Below are positions 36,105 to 45,381 of a DNA stretch of 45,381 bases, one piece after another. The notes beneath the pieces are model-generated. The model was not told where the DNA came from, did no database searches, and was given only the letters and a program-made list of their open reading frames with translations. The stretch's first letter is position 1, and every line of letters begins with the position of its first letter. The translations under genes and the position numbers were made by a program. This DNA is from a virus, in the IMG/VR virus record IMGVR_UViG_3300005537_000036, positions 1 through 45,381 of that record; one strand, 5' to 3'.

Positions 36105-38497
36105 TATGGGACCTCGTAGCAGGTAAGGAGGACTAGGTTGGCCCAGCCTCGCTCTGGCGACTTCTGACGGAACACCTTGAGAGCAGCTACTCTAACATTG
36201 AGAACAGTAGTGTGTTCCTCACCATAACCAACTGGCTGGAACTGCACAATTGTCTGACTGTCTCGTAGTCCTGACAACGTAGCCTCAATATTAGCAGCTA
36301 AACCAGCTCCGCTGAGTGGATAAGGAGTCTTGTTGTTCAGGTCCATATACTGGTAGGCTTTCACAGCGATCTGGTAGATCCTACGAGGCTTGACACCGTA
36401 GATAGCCCCTAGACCAGCCTTCTTCAGAATAGGAGTGTTGTTCGGTAGGTGGACTATATCCTGGGTAAAGGTGACTCTAGTAACAGCAGTTCCAGACGAG
36501 ACTCTCACAGGGGTTTCAAGGTACGTGGGAGCTACATAGCCAGCGGGAGGGGTGGTACCAAAGGTCAGACCAGCTATAGACGAGAGTGACATGAAGGTAT
36601 TACCACCATCCTGTGACCACGATAGAGCTAGAGCAGAACCAACTCCTAGTGGAAGGCTACCAATCTCTCCCTGGAGAATCATCTTCGTCTTGTCAATGTT
36701 CCAGTCCATAAGTGACGATGTGAGATAGCCAGTAGCAAGGTAGGCTGACTGCTGCATCCAGACTCCTGTACCAGCTATAGAGAAGACAAGCTGTCCGTGA
36801 AACACAGTAGCATCCGCCATAGTAGCGACAGTACCAGTATCAGCAATACCAATATGAGTAGACCAACCACCAGTGGTCGGGAAGTAGACTCCTAGACCAG
36901 TATAGCCCTTGATTCCAACACCAGTGACCGCTGCTTGAGGATTATTGATAGTAAAGTAGGCTTTGTCCAGGTATGAAGTACCTGCTCCAATACCGTAGTC
37001 ATAACCATCGTCAGCGCCAAAGGCTTGGATCAGCTCAATGGTTAGAGTTCCATTGCTCTGTGGGAAAGCACGGTAGAGAACTCCCAACCCAACACTCGTA
37101 CCATGAGTCCCTTGGCGTCTACCACCAATAAGCATACCGGCTCCCAGGAATGGGATAAGGGTCAGAGCAGTCTCACCAGGAGGCATAGCGACTGCTACGA
37201 AAGGAGCGTTGGTTCCATCCCAGGCATAAATCTGAGATCTACCAGCCTTGGTTGCAGCGAAGTAGATGAATCCAGCAAGCTCGCTAATATGCGACACTGT
37301 GAATCCATCTGGTAAGATGTAGATAACGGTTGACGTTGAGCCAGGGCCAATGCTGAAGAACTGCCATTGAGTAGATGATCCAGGTACCAGTCCAGCTCCG
37401 TAGAGTGAATCCTTAGCCCACGCTATGACTTCACAGTCATTCACGGTAGAGTAAATAGCTGGATTACCAGCATTCGTGGCTTCTAGGTCGTCCAGGTCAA
37501 AGGTGCTAGTAACCGTTGGAATGAGGCTAAGCCACTCAATAGAGTTGATCGTGGACAAGGAAGGAGTACCAACTACAGCCATGTCAGATATATTCCAGGT
37601 GGCTTTACGCCAGTTCCAAGAGATGCCTGCTGGAATGGTATAGTAGAAGTAGTTAGAGGAGTCCTGCTTGAACCTGACAGTTAGAGTATCAGGACCAGGA
37701 TTGCCATTGATGCTAGCAGCCCAGTCGATACTGAATTGCACATAGCTAGACCAGTTCTGAGATGTTCCATATGTATAGACTAGAGGATTACTACCAGGAC
37801 CAAAGGTGAAGCGAAGGAAGCCAGTTCCCTCTACCTGCCCATTGGTGATAATCTGTGGACTACCACCAGACTGTGAGAAGTTGGTAATAGCATCAAAGGA
37901 GTTTAGCTGGGTATTGGTACCAGTCGGGATTTCACTTACTCCCTCTACCCCAACTGCACACCAGACATTCTTTCCGTCAGTAGCCAGATCAGATGCTGAA
38001 TGACTAACAGCACCATTAGGAACAGTAGTAGCATCTGAGCCATTGGAAGTTGAGACTCGGCTTAGGTTAGGACCACCTACTGCGGTGTAGATGTATCTAT
38101 CCGTAGCTGCCATAGTCCCTGTACCAGCAGTTACAATCTTCTGAGTGCTAGGAAGCAGGGAAGCCTGACCAATGGTGGAGAACAGATCAACTCCTACCGA
38201 AGACTGGAATGCTCTTTCCGATGGATAGTTAGGAAGGTTCTGGTCAATCCTAGCCTGTCCTGCTCCATAGTCCCAGGAACGTTGGCTGACCCAATAGAGG
38301 AGGTCCAGCTTGTTCTCGGTCATCTCCTCGTTAGAGATATCAGTACGTTCCAGCAGAGTATCAGCTTCAGTGACTAGGTAGGCAGTCTTCCAGGGCGAAA
38401 GAAGCTCCCTATCCACCTCCCAAGACACAAGGTAGCCGACACCATTCAGGGCAAAGTCATAGAGATAAGGCAGGGAACCATCAGCGAGAATAGCCAT
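36104..38497 (-). CDS. Large tail (nozzle or hub) protein
   Basis: A 797-aa protein, nearly all beta, Gly/Thr/Ser-rich with repeated Tyr and Asp (DRYIYTAVGGPNLSRVSTSN, SQIYAWDGTNAPFVAVAMPP). Blade-like repeats about 50 residues long suggest a beta-propeller core, as in podoviral nozzle or tubular tail protein B. It overlaps the adaptor gene by one base, the gene order usual for tail tubes of podoviruses. The first 100 residues are more helical and may bind the adaptor ring. No enzymatic motif was found. Confidence 0.65.
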   Translation of the reverse strand: MAILADGSLPYLYDFALNGVGYLVSWEVDRELLSPWKTAYLVTEADTLLERTDISNEEMTENKLDLLYWVSQRSWDYGAGQARIDQNLPNYPSERAFQSSVGVDLFSTIGQASLLPSTQKIVTAGTGTMAATDRYIYTAVGGPNLSRVSTSNGSDATTVPNGAVSHSASDLATDGKNVWCAVGVEGVSEIPTGTNTQLNSFDAITNFSQSGGSPQIITNGQVEGTGFLRFTFGPGSNPLVYTYGTSQNWSSYVQFSIDWAASINGNPGPDTLTVRFKQDSSNYFYYTIPAGISWNWRKATWNISDMAVVGTPSLSTINSIEWLSLIPTVTSTFDLDDLEATNAGNPAIYSTVNDCEVIAWAKDSLYGAGLVPGSSTQWQFFSIGPGSTSTVIYILPDGFTVSHISELAGFIYFAATKAGRSQIYAWDGTNAPFVAVAMPPGETALTLIPFLGAGMLIGGRRQGTHGTSVGLGVLYRAFPQSNGTLTIELIQAFGADDGYDYGIGAGTSYLDKAYFTINNPQAAVTGVGIKGYTGLGVYFPTTGGWSTHIGIADTGTVATMADATVFHGQLVFSIAGTGVWMQQSAYLATGYLTSSLMDWNIDKTKMILQGEIGSLPLGVGSALALSWSQDGGNTFMSLSSIAGLTFGTTPPAGYVAPTYLETPVRVSSGTAVTRVTFTQDIVHLPNNTPILKKAGLGAIYGVKPRRIYQIAVKAYQYMDLNNKTPYPLSGAGLAANIEATLSGLRDSQTIVQFQPVGYGEEHTTVLNVRVAALKVFRQKSPERGWANLVLLTCYEVP

Positions 38498-39432
38498 TAG
38501 ATACCAGTCTGTCCAACCCAGACCTTCTGAGGAACACGGTCAAGGCGCTTAGCACGAATCTGTGTAGCTCTGTCATACCAACGCTTCTCAAGGTCGTTGA
38601 GCCATTGCATATTGAAGTTACTAGGTAGAGGAGTTGCCTGCTCACGGTAGAACATTGCTTCATCCAGACGCCATCGAGGCGTCATACGGACACCGACCAC
38701 GTAGAGAACAGCACCAATGGCAATAAGATCATCACCTTCTGCTGGGAACGTTGCGTCAAGAACATCTGTCTCGTTGACAAGGTTAGGCCAGCGCTTCTCA
38801 TAGAGGACATGGATAGCTCTACCTGGCATACCAATGCGCTCATAGACCTCGAATCCAAGACCAGTAGAAACCACAGACGTATCGTAGGTGTTTAGGTCAG
38901 AGTGATCTACGTCCATATACCTATTGAAACCTGGGAGTAGCCATGCAACACGACGGACTGCAAGTGCATCAGAAGGAGCTGCATAGATCCAGATGGTAGG
39001 CTGGAATGAACCAGCAGTAGTAATATCCCACTGTAGCTTGGGGAAGTAGAAAGAGCACCAGTCGTTTAGAGCAACGTTGACACCTTCCCAAATAGTCTCA
39101 TGCAGGAAGCGAGGATCACGACGAGCGAATGTACCGCTGGTGTGAGCAGCAGCATAGCTAGACTCGAATGCTCTATTAGCAGTAACGGTCCCAGGACCAG
39201 CAGTCCCACTATTAGCAACAGATGCAAGTATCTGGAATAGCTCAAAGTCTACCTCCATACGTGAACCGACAGGCCACTGACTGACATCATTTACTGTAAA
39301 CTGAATACTACCGCCAGTAGGGGTAGCAGCAATATTAGAAGTAATGAAGTCAATGGAGTTCACGTCTTCCAGAAGTCGGTAGACACGAAGCTCTATATCT
39401 GATAGCTGAACGTTGCTGATGGGAAAGGGCAT
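38497..39432 (-). CDS. Head-tail adaptor-like protein
   Basis: A 311-aa protein from ATG 39432 behind GGAAGAG; the frame is open 14 codons further without a site. It starts SNVQLSDIELRVYRLLEDVN and alternates helices and strands, including PRFLHETIWEGVNVALNDWC and LDEAMFYREQATPL. Position between small head genes and the large tail protein fits the podoviral adaptor ring that joins portal to tail. The call is from context and general pattern. Confidence 0.55.
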   Translation of the reverse strand: MPFPISNVQLSDIELRVYRLLEDVNSIDFITSNIAATPTGGSIQFTVNDVSQWPVGSRMEVDFELFQILASVANSGTAGPGTVTANRAFESSYAAAHTSGTFARRDPRFLHETIWEGVNVALNDWCSFYFPKLQWDITTAGSFQPTIWIYAAPSDALAVRRVAWLLPGFNRYMDVDHSDLNTYDTSVVSTGLGFEVYERIGMPGRAIHVLYEKRWPNLVNETDVLDATFPAEGDDLIAIGAVLYVVGVRMTPRWRLDEAMFYREQATPLPSNFNMQWLNDLEKRWYDRATQIRAKRLDRVPQKVWVGQTGI

Positions 39433-39433
39433 A

Positions 39434-39751
39434 TTACTCTTCCTTCTTCTCCAACGTAATTGGAGGCTTACCAATTAGTTCTTTCGCTACATCAGGATGG
39501 TAGGTCGTTGCCATGTCGTCCGCTCTAAAGGGTCTTCCGAGACGATCTGATTCACTCAGGGCACGAATAGACTGCTTCGTCTGAGTACCCCACGGCAGCG
39601 ACCCTTCATCCACGGCTCGCTTGAAGAGTGCAAGCTCCTGGTTCTTGTTCTTCTCTGCCTCGAAGGCGCTGTAACGATCACAGAAGATTGTCATAAGTTT
39701 GCAGCCAAAGCAATCTTCTACAAAGAATGGATGGGTTTCAAGATGTTTCAT
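39434..39751 (-). CDS. Small protein with CxxC motif
   Basis: A 105-aa protein. HPFFVEDCFGCKLMTIFC near the N-terminus has a Cys-x2-Cys plus one more Cys and could bind metal. The rest is charged and helical. Similar short proteins sit beside tail genes in other actinophages; function unknown. Confidence 0.55.
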   Translation of the reverse strand: MKHLETHPFFVEDCFGCKLMTIFCDRYSAFEAEKNKNQELALFKRAVDEGSLPWGTQTKQSIRALSESDRLGRPFRADDMATTYHPDVAKELIGKPPITLEKKEE

Positions 39752-40980
39752 TAGACCACCTTGTAGGCTTGGATACCTGTTCCGCCGATGTCGGAAGCAT
39801 AACCGGACAATAGAATCTCATCTCCTGTAAATACTGAGCCTGGAGGAGCTAGGGTAATGTAGGTACCATACCCGGTAGGGGCATTCGTGGTGACGGCATT
39901 CATTAGTTCCTCTGCAAGTATATCATCAATTACGTAGGTTCGTCCACCAAGATAGAGCCGCTGTGGCGCAGACCAGGCAGATTGGTCAGTTCCCATAGTC
40001 TCAAAGCCTCGTGGTCCAAAGAGGTACTTGTTACGAGGATTCTCAGTCCAGGGGTAAGGACCAATCCACTCTTCCCAGACTCCATTAGAATTGCGAATGA
40101 CAGTAGACGGTACACCTCTATGAACCCTGGTCCAGAGGCTAAAGACAGGCTCAGTCTCTAGAGGGTAGTTGATACGATAGATCTGAGGGGATGGGAATAG
40201 CCACAGAGGTCCAATATCATGAGGGTTACGGCTGACCGTAGCAACCGACTTCCATCGAAGCCTCAGGTAAACAGTAGGAGTCTGAGTGGCTAGACCAATA
40301 TGGGGCGGTTGGGCCGGAGGAGGAGTAAGACCTGCACGACCCTGTAGGACAACAGATACTCTGCTTCGGGTAGACCGAATGCGGCTGTTACGAAGTTCGA
40401 CCTCGACAACGATGGGAACAGTTCCCTTGGTGGCAGGAACCTGCGCTCCGTTGTGAATAATGATAGCAGGAACTCGGGTACGGCTTAGAAGCCTTGACCG
40501 ATGCTGAACCGCCAGAATTACCTTGGCATTAGGAGTAGGAACGCTGGGAGGTGGTACTGCTGGATTGCGTTGTAGAACAGTACGGTTGACGAACGACCGT
40601 AGCCTTGAAACAATGGCCGCTCTAGTAGCGTCAGGACTCTCCTGAATTGGCTGAACTGGCGGTAGAGCGAAGGGAGCCGTGGCGTACTCACGAGTGATAG
40701 TATGAGTATTGAAGCCTTGGCTGAATAGACGCTTGCTCGTCTTGACAGCAGTTACGTTGACAACGATTGCTACAGTAGTACCGGGTTGTGCTCCAGTAAT
40801 TACCTCAACCGAAGCATTGATGATTGTTGTGACATTAGCAGACTGACGGTAGAAACGCCGACGTTGCTGAGTGTCAGTAACAACAATCGCATGAGGCGAA
40901 GGAACAGGGAATGTGCCAAGGCGTCCGGTATTGGATTTGATTACAGGCGGGTTGGGTTGACGCCTACCAAGGCGTGCCAT
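39751..40980 (-). CDS. Tail or fibre structural protein
   Basis: A 409-aa basic, Pro/Arg/Val-rich protein. The first 260 residues are repeats of a beta-type pattern with Arg-rich turns (VILAVQHRSRLLSRTRVPAI, VSVVLQGRAGLTPPP); the last 150 are aromatic and globular. It overlaps neighbours at single bases. Probably a virion protein of the neck or fibres; no known motif. Confidence 0.5.
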   Translation of the reverse strand: MARLGRRQPNPPVIKSNTGRLGTFPVPSPHAIVVTDTQQRRRFYRQSANVTTIINASVEVITGAQPGTTVAIVVNVTAVKTSKRLFSQGFNTHTITREYATAPFALPPVQPIQESPDATRAAIVSRLRSFVNRTVLQRNPAVPPPSVPTPNAKVILAVQHRSRLLSRTRVPAIIIHNGAQVPATKGTVPIVVEVELRNSRIRSTRSRVSVVLQGRAGLTPPPAQPPHIGLATQTPTVYLRLRWKSVATVSRNPHDIGPLWLFPSPQIYRINYPLETEPVFSLWTRVHRGVPSTVIRNSNGVWEEWIGPYPWTENPRNKYLFGPRGFETMGTDQSAWSAPQRLYLGGRTYVIDDILAEELMNAVTTNAPTGYGTYITLAPPGSVFTGDEILLSGYASDIGGTGIQAYKVV

Positions 40981-41690
40981 TACCAGCTCGTTCCTACGAG
41001 AACAGTTGTATTAGGAGCGACTGTTACATTACCAATCTCACCTGGCGCACCACCAGAGCTTGATGGAGTAGCAGCGACAAAGGCGATAAAGGTAGCAATC
41101 CCACCAAAGGCAAGACGGTTGTTTGTCCAGTTGGCAGTATCTGTATATGCACCAGTCGAGGAAACAATGCGCTCACCAGTGAACAGCAGGTTATTAGTAA
41201 AGGAGTGAGTGGCATTGGTCCAGGTATTGCTTGTAACCGAGCCAGACCAGCCCATAACCGTAAACACCAACTCATTAGCATTTGTAGTGGTAGCAGTGGT
41301 ACCAGTAGCCTGGGTCTGCTCAGTAGAACCACCATCACGGCCCACTGCTGTCTTGTCTAGAGGACTAGAGTTGACGTTCCCTGTATACTCATGCTGGTCA
41401 ATATTGATAGTCCCATTGGATCCTGAGAATGACCACGTAACATTCTTAGACTCAGCAGCACCAGCGATCTTATATGCCAGAGCTACTGTAATAGCACCAT
41501 TGGAACAATCCTCATGAAAGGCTACTGAGTAACCAGAAGGAGTAGTAACACTAGAGAAACCAGACGCAAGAAGGCAGACAGATATAAGCAGATCACCCTG
41601 CGTTGGGGTGTTAGGGTAGGAACAGGTAAGGGTAGTGTTATTACCCGTGCTAGCAGTACAGTCTTGTGCAGTAACTCTAGATATAGCCAT
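40980..41690 (-). CDS. Fibre-like beta-sandwich protein
   Basis: A 236-aa protein from ATG 41690, overlapping the tailspike stop (TAATG); an ATG three codons earlier is less likely. Thr/Ser/Asn-rich beta pattern (ATTTNANELVFTVMGWSGSV, NRLAFGGIATFIAFVAATP), like carbohydrate-binding or concanavalin-type fibre domains. Probably takes part in receptor binding with the neighbouring tailspike. Confidence 0.6.
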   Translation of the reverse strand: MAISRVTAQDCTASTGNNTTLTCSYPNTPTQGDLLISVCLLASGFSSVTTPSGYSVAFHEDCSNGAITVALAYKIAGAAESKNVTWSFSGSNGTINIDQHEYTGNVNSSPLDKTAVGRDGGSTEQTQATGTTATTTNANELVFTVMGWSGSVTSNTWTNATHSFTNNLLFTGERIVSSTGAYTDTANWTNNRLAFGGIATFIAFVAATPSSSGGAPGEIGNVTVAPNTTVLVGTSW

Positions 41691-43297
41691 TAGGTCCAAC
41701 CACCTCCTGGATTGGAGGAATTACCTAGATAGCTTAGCATACTATAATAGGGATTGGCAGTACGCCAGATGTTAGCTGGGTTGTGGGAGTCAGCCAGAAT
41801 ATCAGACTCGGACAAAGCACTATGTCCAGCATCCATAGTAGGAGCGACTAGCGAGTCGTTAGTAACAGTAACGGTGACAGTACCACCACTCTGAAGGATA
41901 ACATAGCCAGGAGATGTAATGGCGCTACCAAATCCACTACTCCAAGATGCAGCCCAGATAGTAACGTGGTCCATTGTAAAGCTATTAGGTCCCGCACCAG
42001 CATCGGTAGCAAACTGACGGTGGGTAGTAGTATCAGACACGTTGTTGTTGACTGGCATCCAAACCCGAGCCATAGAGTTACCTGACCACCCTGGGTTAGA
42101 AGTTCCACCACCCTCGCAGATAATTGGATGACGGAAACCAGCACCAGTCATAGAGTCTAGGATTTGATTATTAGTGCAAGTACCGGCAGTTGAGATCATC
42201 TCAATACCGTCCATGTGGTTTACGTCAGGAGTTGGCTGACTGGTCCCCGCACCAGTCTCAAAGGACAGTAAGACGTTCTTCTGAGTCATACCCTGAATGA
42301 CACAGTTGGTAGCTCGCTTTAGGAAGAAGGAAGATGTCTTTATGTCATGCAGACTTGGACCGTACCAGCCACAGTTGGTAGGACCTCCTGTCACAGCACC
42401 ACCAGGACCAAACGTGACGATGCCCCAAGGGAACACCTGCCATGCGGTCACACCCGTATAGTCCTGATGGTCTGTATACCAAAGGATCACTCTATCAGGG
42501 TCTGTACCTGACAACGATAACTGAGTACCACCAATACTACCATAGTTGAAGCTAGTGTTGACGAAGGCAATCCCACCAAGTACGAGACGGGACACGTAGC
42601 TATCAAGGCTTAGGATTCCACCATCACCAGTCCAGAGAAGATTCCCGTTGGCGTCAGTACCACCGCCTTGACAAATCCATCCTAGTGGATCTTGTGCCAT
42701 TACTTGCAGCCAACCGTTATACTTACCACCAGTCGGTCTCTGTGCAGGACCAATAAGTGAGGATCCAGCAGTAATAGAACCAGATCCCCCCGTGCAACCA
42801 GTGAAGCCACTGGAGTTCAGTCCAGTGTAGGTAATAGTCTGAGGTCCATTGGATGAGTTGATCTGGAACGTTGCTGAACCAAGCCAGTCGGCATCCCCCG
42901 GCTTAGACAGGGCAACTGAAACATTATCAGTCGTGTTGATTGTACCCAATGGTAACGTGCCAGTGGTTGCCGATGTAGTACGACCAGCACTACCCAACTG
43001 CATGACACCAGAGTTATAGATGCCAGCAGTCATCGTCCGTGGGCTATTAGCCGTGGTATTCGCTACGAAGATAGTAACATCGTGTAGGGGCGAGTTGATG
43101 TAACGCCAGATGTTATTACCAAGGTCCATGACCCCTTTAGACTTTGCCATAATAGAGCGAGCACTATTACGGACAATAGTAGGTCGGACTAAAGGGCGAT
43201 CATAACGAACAAGCGCAGCCGGAGTTGTCGTATAGACAACCGGAGGCGGCGCTTGCAATACCCCAGGGACGGTCCCTCGCCCCGCAATCGGGGCCAT
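41690..43297 (-). CDS. Tailspike-like beta-helix protein
   Basis: A 535-aa protein. The first 60 residues are a Pro/Val/Arg-rich virion-binding head. The remainder is Gly/Asn/Thr-rich with short turns and stacked hydrophobics (SFFLKRATNCVIQGMTQKNV, MDGIEMISTAGTCTNNQI), the pattern of right-handed parallel beta-helices found in phage tailspikes. Such spikes bind and often cut host polysaccharide. Acidic residues in the helix could be catalytic but I cannot assign them. Confidence 0.65.
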   Translation of the reverse strand: MAPIAGRGTVPGVLQAPPPVVYTTTPAALVRYDRPLVRPTIVRNSARSIMAKSKGVMDLGNNIWRYINSPLHDVTIFVANTTANSPRTMTAGIYNSGVMQLGSAGRTTSATTGTLPLGTINTTDNVSVALSKPGDADWLGSATFQINSSNGPQTITYTGLNSSGFTGCTGGSGSITAGSSLIGPAQRPTGGKYNGWLQVMAQDPLGWICQGGGTDANGNLLWTGDGGILSLDSYVSRLVLGGIAFVNTSFNYGSIGGTQLSLSGTDPDRVILWYTDHQDYTGVTAWQVFPWGIVTFGPGGAVTGGPTNCGWYGPSLHDIKTSSFFLKRATNCVIQGMTQKNVLLSFETGAGTSQPTPDVNHMDGIEMISTAGTCTNNQILDSMTGAGFRHPIICEGGGTSNPGWSGNSMARVWMPVNNNVSDTTTHRQFATDAGAGPNSFTMDHVTIWAASWSSGFGSAITSPGYVILQSGGTVTVTVTNDSLVAPTMDAGHSALSESDILADSHNPANIWRTANPYYSMLSYLGNSSNPGGGWT

Positions 43298-43300
43298 AGG

Positions 43301-43780
43301 TTAGATCCTTGTAACCCACATAGAGCTAGTCACACCAACCTGCTGTGCAGGGGTAATTTCCAGCCCGAAGCCCATGTTACCTGAGTTGAAATAGTCAGGC
43401 TCATCGCCAAGCGGATAGTCGTAAATGACGGTACCACCGTTAGGAGTCAAAGACCACTCGTCAAAGTAAGCCTTGACAGTCGGTTCAGCGGTGAAGTTGA
43501 AAGCACCCGCCATGTTGGTAGCCGCAATGGTACGACCTGACACCTGAAGAGGAGTTGAAGCAGTGGAGGTACCAGAGGTAGCAACAGTGTAGACATACAG
43601 ACGCACGATAACAGGCGTGTTAGATGCAGTAACACCGTTGAAACCAAGACGGACCTTCTTCAACTGAAGCCCATAGTCAGTAGCGGTAGAGGTAACGGTC
43701 ATTGCCGTCTGGAGAGCCGGAGAAGCAAGGCTGTTCCAGAACGTAGCGCCGGAGTCGACCTTATAGATAGGAGCAGTCAT
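43301..43780 (-). CDS. Beta-rich virion protein
   Basis: A 159-aa Thr/Ala/Val-rich protein with repeated strands (LQLKKVRLGFNGVTASNTPV, IVRLYVYTVATSGTSTAST). It lies four bases before the tailspike gene. Probably a decoration or fibre-base protein. Confidence 0.5.
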   Translation of the reverse strand: MTAPIYKVDSGATFWNSLASPALQTAMTVTSTATDYGLQLKKVRLGFNGVTASNTPVIVRLYVYTVATSGTSTASTPLQVSGRTIAATNMAGAFNFTAEPTVKAYFDEWSLTPNGGTVIYDYPLGDEPDYFNSGNMGFGLEITPAQQVGVTSSMWVTRI

Positions 43781-43792
43781 TCAGGTACCTTT

Positions 43793-44098
43793 CTAGCTGT
43801 AATTACAAGCACCGGCGCAATCGTCGGCGTCAGGGCGAATACACGTTGGAGTGAGAAGGTCGTCACCAGAACCCTGGATATGAGCATCGTCAATAGGATT
43901 TGGAACAGATACCATGCGATCCCTCGTTCCGGGAATGGGGTCAAAGGGGGCTACCATATTCTGTTCAACGTTTCGACCACGAGCCTCACCTTCACGAGAC
44001 GAGTCGTAGTTTACTGAACCATCGGGATTCTGACGGATAGGAGGATGACTAGCACCACCGTAACCACCCTCCATGCCACCAAGATTAGAACCCGCCAT
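43793..44098 (-). CDS. Small disordered virion protein
   Basis: A 101-aa Gly/Asp/Pro-rich protein, largely unstructured (GGMEGGYGGASHPPIRQNPD), with two Cys near the end (TCIRPDADDCAGACNYS). Placed among head genes. Function unknown. Confidence 0.5.
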   Translation of the reverse strand: MAGSNLGGMEGGYGGASHPPIRQNPDGSVNYDSSREGEARGRNVEQNMVAPFDPIPGTRDRMVSVPNPIDDAHIQGSGDDLLTPTCIRPDADDCAGACNYS

Positions 44099-44100
44099 AC

Positions 44101-44463
44101 TTAGCCCTCACCAACCATAGGAGTAGGATCTGGAAGACGATGCGTTACAGGCTGCCCGTCGAATGGGTCGTACTGAATTGGCCAGCGGCCAATAGTAGCA
44201 GTCTTACCATCCGAGCTAACGGGGACCTTATTCTCAACGTAGCTGATGTTGGAACCCTGGAAAGCAGCATCCCAAGTCGGCATCATACCAAGACCCGAGA
44301 CAGGAGACTGACCAGCAATGTTGTCAGTATGCATTGCATCTCGGATAGTGGAGTCGACACCTTCAACGGTCTGACCGGCATTAGTATTGACAGACTCAGC
44401 CGACTCGCCAGGATTCATACCAGTGGTCGGTTCTGAACCACCGAAGCCATAAGTTTCAGCCAT
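44101..44463 (-). CDS. Small hypothetical head-region protein
   Basis: A 120-aa protein, Gly/Thr/Pro-rich, probably extended or disordered (GFGGSEPTTGMNPGESAESV), with a more ordered end (TATIGRWPIQYDPFDGQPVT). It lies between the decoration-like gene and the next small head-region gene. Function unknown. Confidence 0.5.
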   Translation of the reverse strand: MAETYGFGGSEPTTGMNPGESAESVNTNAGQTVEGVDSTIRDAMHTDNIAGQSPVSGLGMMPTWDAAFQGSNISYVENKVPVSSDGKTATIGRWPIQYDPFDGQPVTHRLPDPTPMVGEG

Positions 44464-44474
44464 TTAGTAAACTC

Positions 44475-44867
44475 CTAAGCAGAGACGATAGAGTTGCAGG
44501 TGTAAGTCGGAGTAGTAGCAGTACGAACAAACACCAGGAGGGCATTCTTGCCAGTAGCAACCGCAGTGTTACCCTGGAGAGTAACGCTTGAACCACCAGC
44601 AAGGGTGATGGTGTTAGTACCCAGGTTCAGGAGAACGCAGGTAAACGTATCACCCACTGCCGGGTTGTTAAGAGCAGCATCCAGGTTCGCAGCAGTATCC
44701 GTGGTAAAGGTCACAGCACCGGCATTAGCCGAGGAGATAACCCCACCGATAAGCTGGGCGGCAGTCATGGTCTGAGAGCCAGTAGTGAATGCCTTGGTAG
44801 TGGTAGTAGTAACAGTAACCCCGGACTGGAAGGCAGTAATGCCGGGCGGATAGGAAAGGGTAGGCAT
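44475..44867 (-). CDS. Capsid decoration-like protein
   Basis: A 130-aa Thr/Ala/Val-rich protein (GVTVTTTTTKAFTTGSQTMT, VTFTTDTAANLDAALNNPAV). It starts 11 nt after the major capsid stop. Small beta proteins directly after the capsid gene are commonly head decoration proteins. A ribosome site, AAGGAG, precedes the ATG. Confidence 0.6.
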   Translation of the reverse strand: MPTLSYPPGITAFQSGVTVTTTTTKAFTTGSQTMTAAQLIGGVISSANAGAVTFTTDTAANLDAALNNPAVGDTFTCVLLNLGTNTITLAGGSSVTLQGNTAVATGKNALLVFVRTATTPTYTCNSIVSA

Positions 44868-44878
44868 TCAGTATCTCC

Positions 44879-45381
44879 TTATGCGTTGAGAGCGCCAGAG
44901 CCAGATTCAATACGGTACAGAGCAGCGGTACGGAACCGTGCATAACCCAGGAGGGCATACCAGCCGTAGTTCACGATGCGCCGCAGACGGTCAGTCACAG
45001 GAGACTGAACAAGGTGAGGATCAATAGCAACTGCCTTAGCGAGAGCCTGCTGGCCGACGATTACAGTCGCATACACGTTGGCACCACCGGAACCAGCACC
45101 AGCGAAGATGGGAGCACGAGGAGTCTCGACAAGAGCCATACCCTCAAGAGCACCAACCTCACCAGCGAAGATCGCCTCGGGCGTGCTGTAGATGTGAGCT
45201 TCACGCCATGACGTGTTAGCTGCGGCAGAGGTCGCAGACCGAACGTCATAGCTCACATACGGGTGAATGAACCCAACATAGTAGTTACTCTTCTTCGGGA
45301 CAGCCTTGTTAGCCCGCATGTTAGCAACCGCATTACGGAGGTCAGTAGTAGAGCAGGTGCTTGAAGTGGTAAGGTTACCAC
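44879..45381 (-). CDS. Major capsid protein, C-terminal part (continues from 1)
   Basis: These bases encode the last 167 residues of the capsid subunit, in phase with 1-400 across the window ends. It includes KSNYYVGFIHPYVSYDVRSA and SWREAHIYSTPEAIFAGEVG, then VETPRAPIFAGAGSGGANVY and a closing GWYALLGYARF. The PYVSYDVR ... FAGEVG ... ALVETPR order is that of the N4 gp56-like capsid family and confirms the identity better than the N-terminal half. The gene must be read as one when the circle is closed. Confidence 0.88.
   Translation of the reverse strand, partial: GNLTTSSTCSTTDLRNAVANMRANKAVPKKSNYYVGFIHPYVSYDVRSATSAAANTSWREAHIYSTPEAIFAGEVGALEGMALVETPRAPIFAGAGSGGANVYATVIVGQQALAKAVAIDPHLVQSPVTDRLRRIVNYGWYALLGYARFRTAALYRIESGSGALNA

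Overview
The window looks like a complete circular (or circularly permuted) genome of a lytic, short-tailed bacteriophage of an actinobacterium. A single reading frame, the major capsid protein, runs off base 1 on the minus strand and continues without a break from base 45381: 400 + 503 nt give exactly 301 codons including the stop. The actinobacterial host is inferred from a WhiB-type four-cysteine regulator (31477-31737), a resuscitation-promoting-factor (Rpf) muralytic domain (17213-17512), a DUF1906-type endolysin (33546-34175) and a Pup-like protein (33353-33562) with the pupylation C-terminus. The Pup-like protein further suggests a host that has a proteasome. No integrase, excisionase or repressor was seen. 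No tape-measure protein was seen either; instead there is a 1386-aa probable internal virion protein, which fits a podovirus-like particle.

Layout. (1) Minus strand, 14047 down to 1 and on through the join from 45381 to 33353: virion and lysis block. The order is terminase with an N-terminal HTH, portal, small virion proteins, very large internal protein, two further internal proteins (one with an NlpC/P60 lysin domain), scaffold, capsid, decoration-like proteins, tailspike and fibre proteins, head-tail adaptor, large tail protein, membrane proteins, endolysin and Pup. Promoters with TTGACA boxes precede the terminase (14059-14087) and the scaffold-capsid pair (1151-1180). (2) Plus strand, 14089-33352: early and accessory block. 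It opens with a DUF4406 protein, a near-consensus promoter and a tRNA-Met(CAT). These are followed by about 1 kb with no convincing gene but many inverted, direct and mirror repeats. Next come many small zinc-binding and membrane proteins, an Rpf domain, an FAD-dependent oxidoreductase, a cluster of DnaA boxes, an AAA+ ATPase, a beta-class DNA methyltransferase, an AlkB-like oxygenase split over two frames, a MazG-like protein, a vWA protein, two PD-(D/E)XK nucleases, WhiB and a lipoprotein. (3) Inside that block, on the minus strand, sits the primase-helicase (25866-27479) with its own near-leaderless promoter.

How it may work together (inference). No DNA or RNA polymerase gene was recognised and the promoters resemble host sigma-70-type sites, so transcription and DNA synthesis probably use host enzymes. 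DnaA boxes at 21135-21250 could recruit the host replisome, helped by the phage primase-helicase. The plus operon appears to end at a terminator lying inside the antisense Pup gene. The most unusual features are the phage-borne Pup, the structured non-coding region with a perfect 17-nt polypyrimidine mirror repeat, the DnaA-box cluster, and several places where a convincing protein frame has no NTG start and seems to need recoding, a rare start codon, or correction of the sequence.
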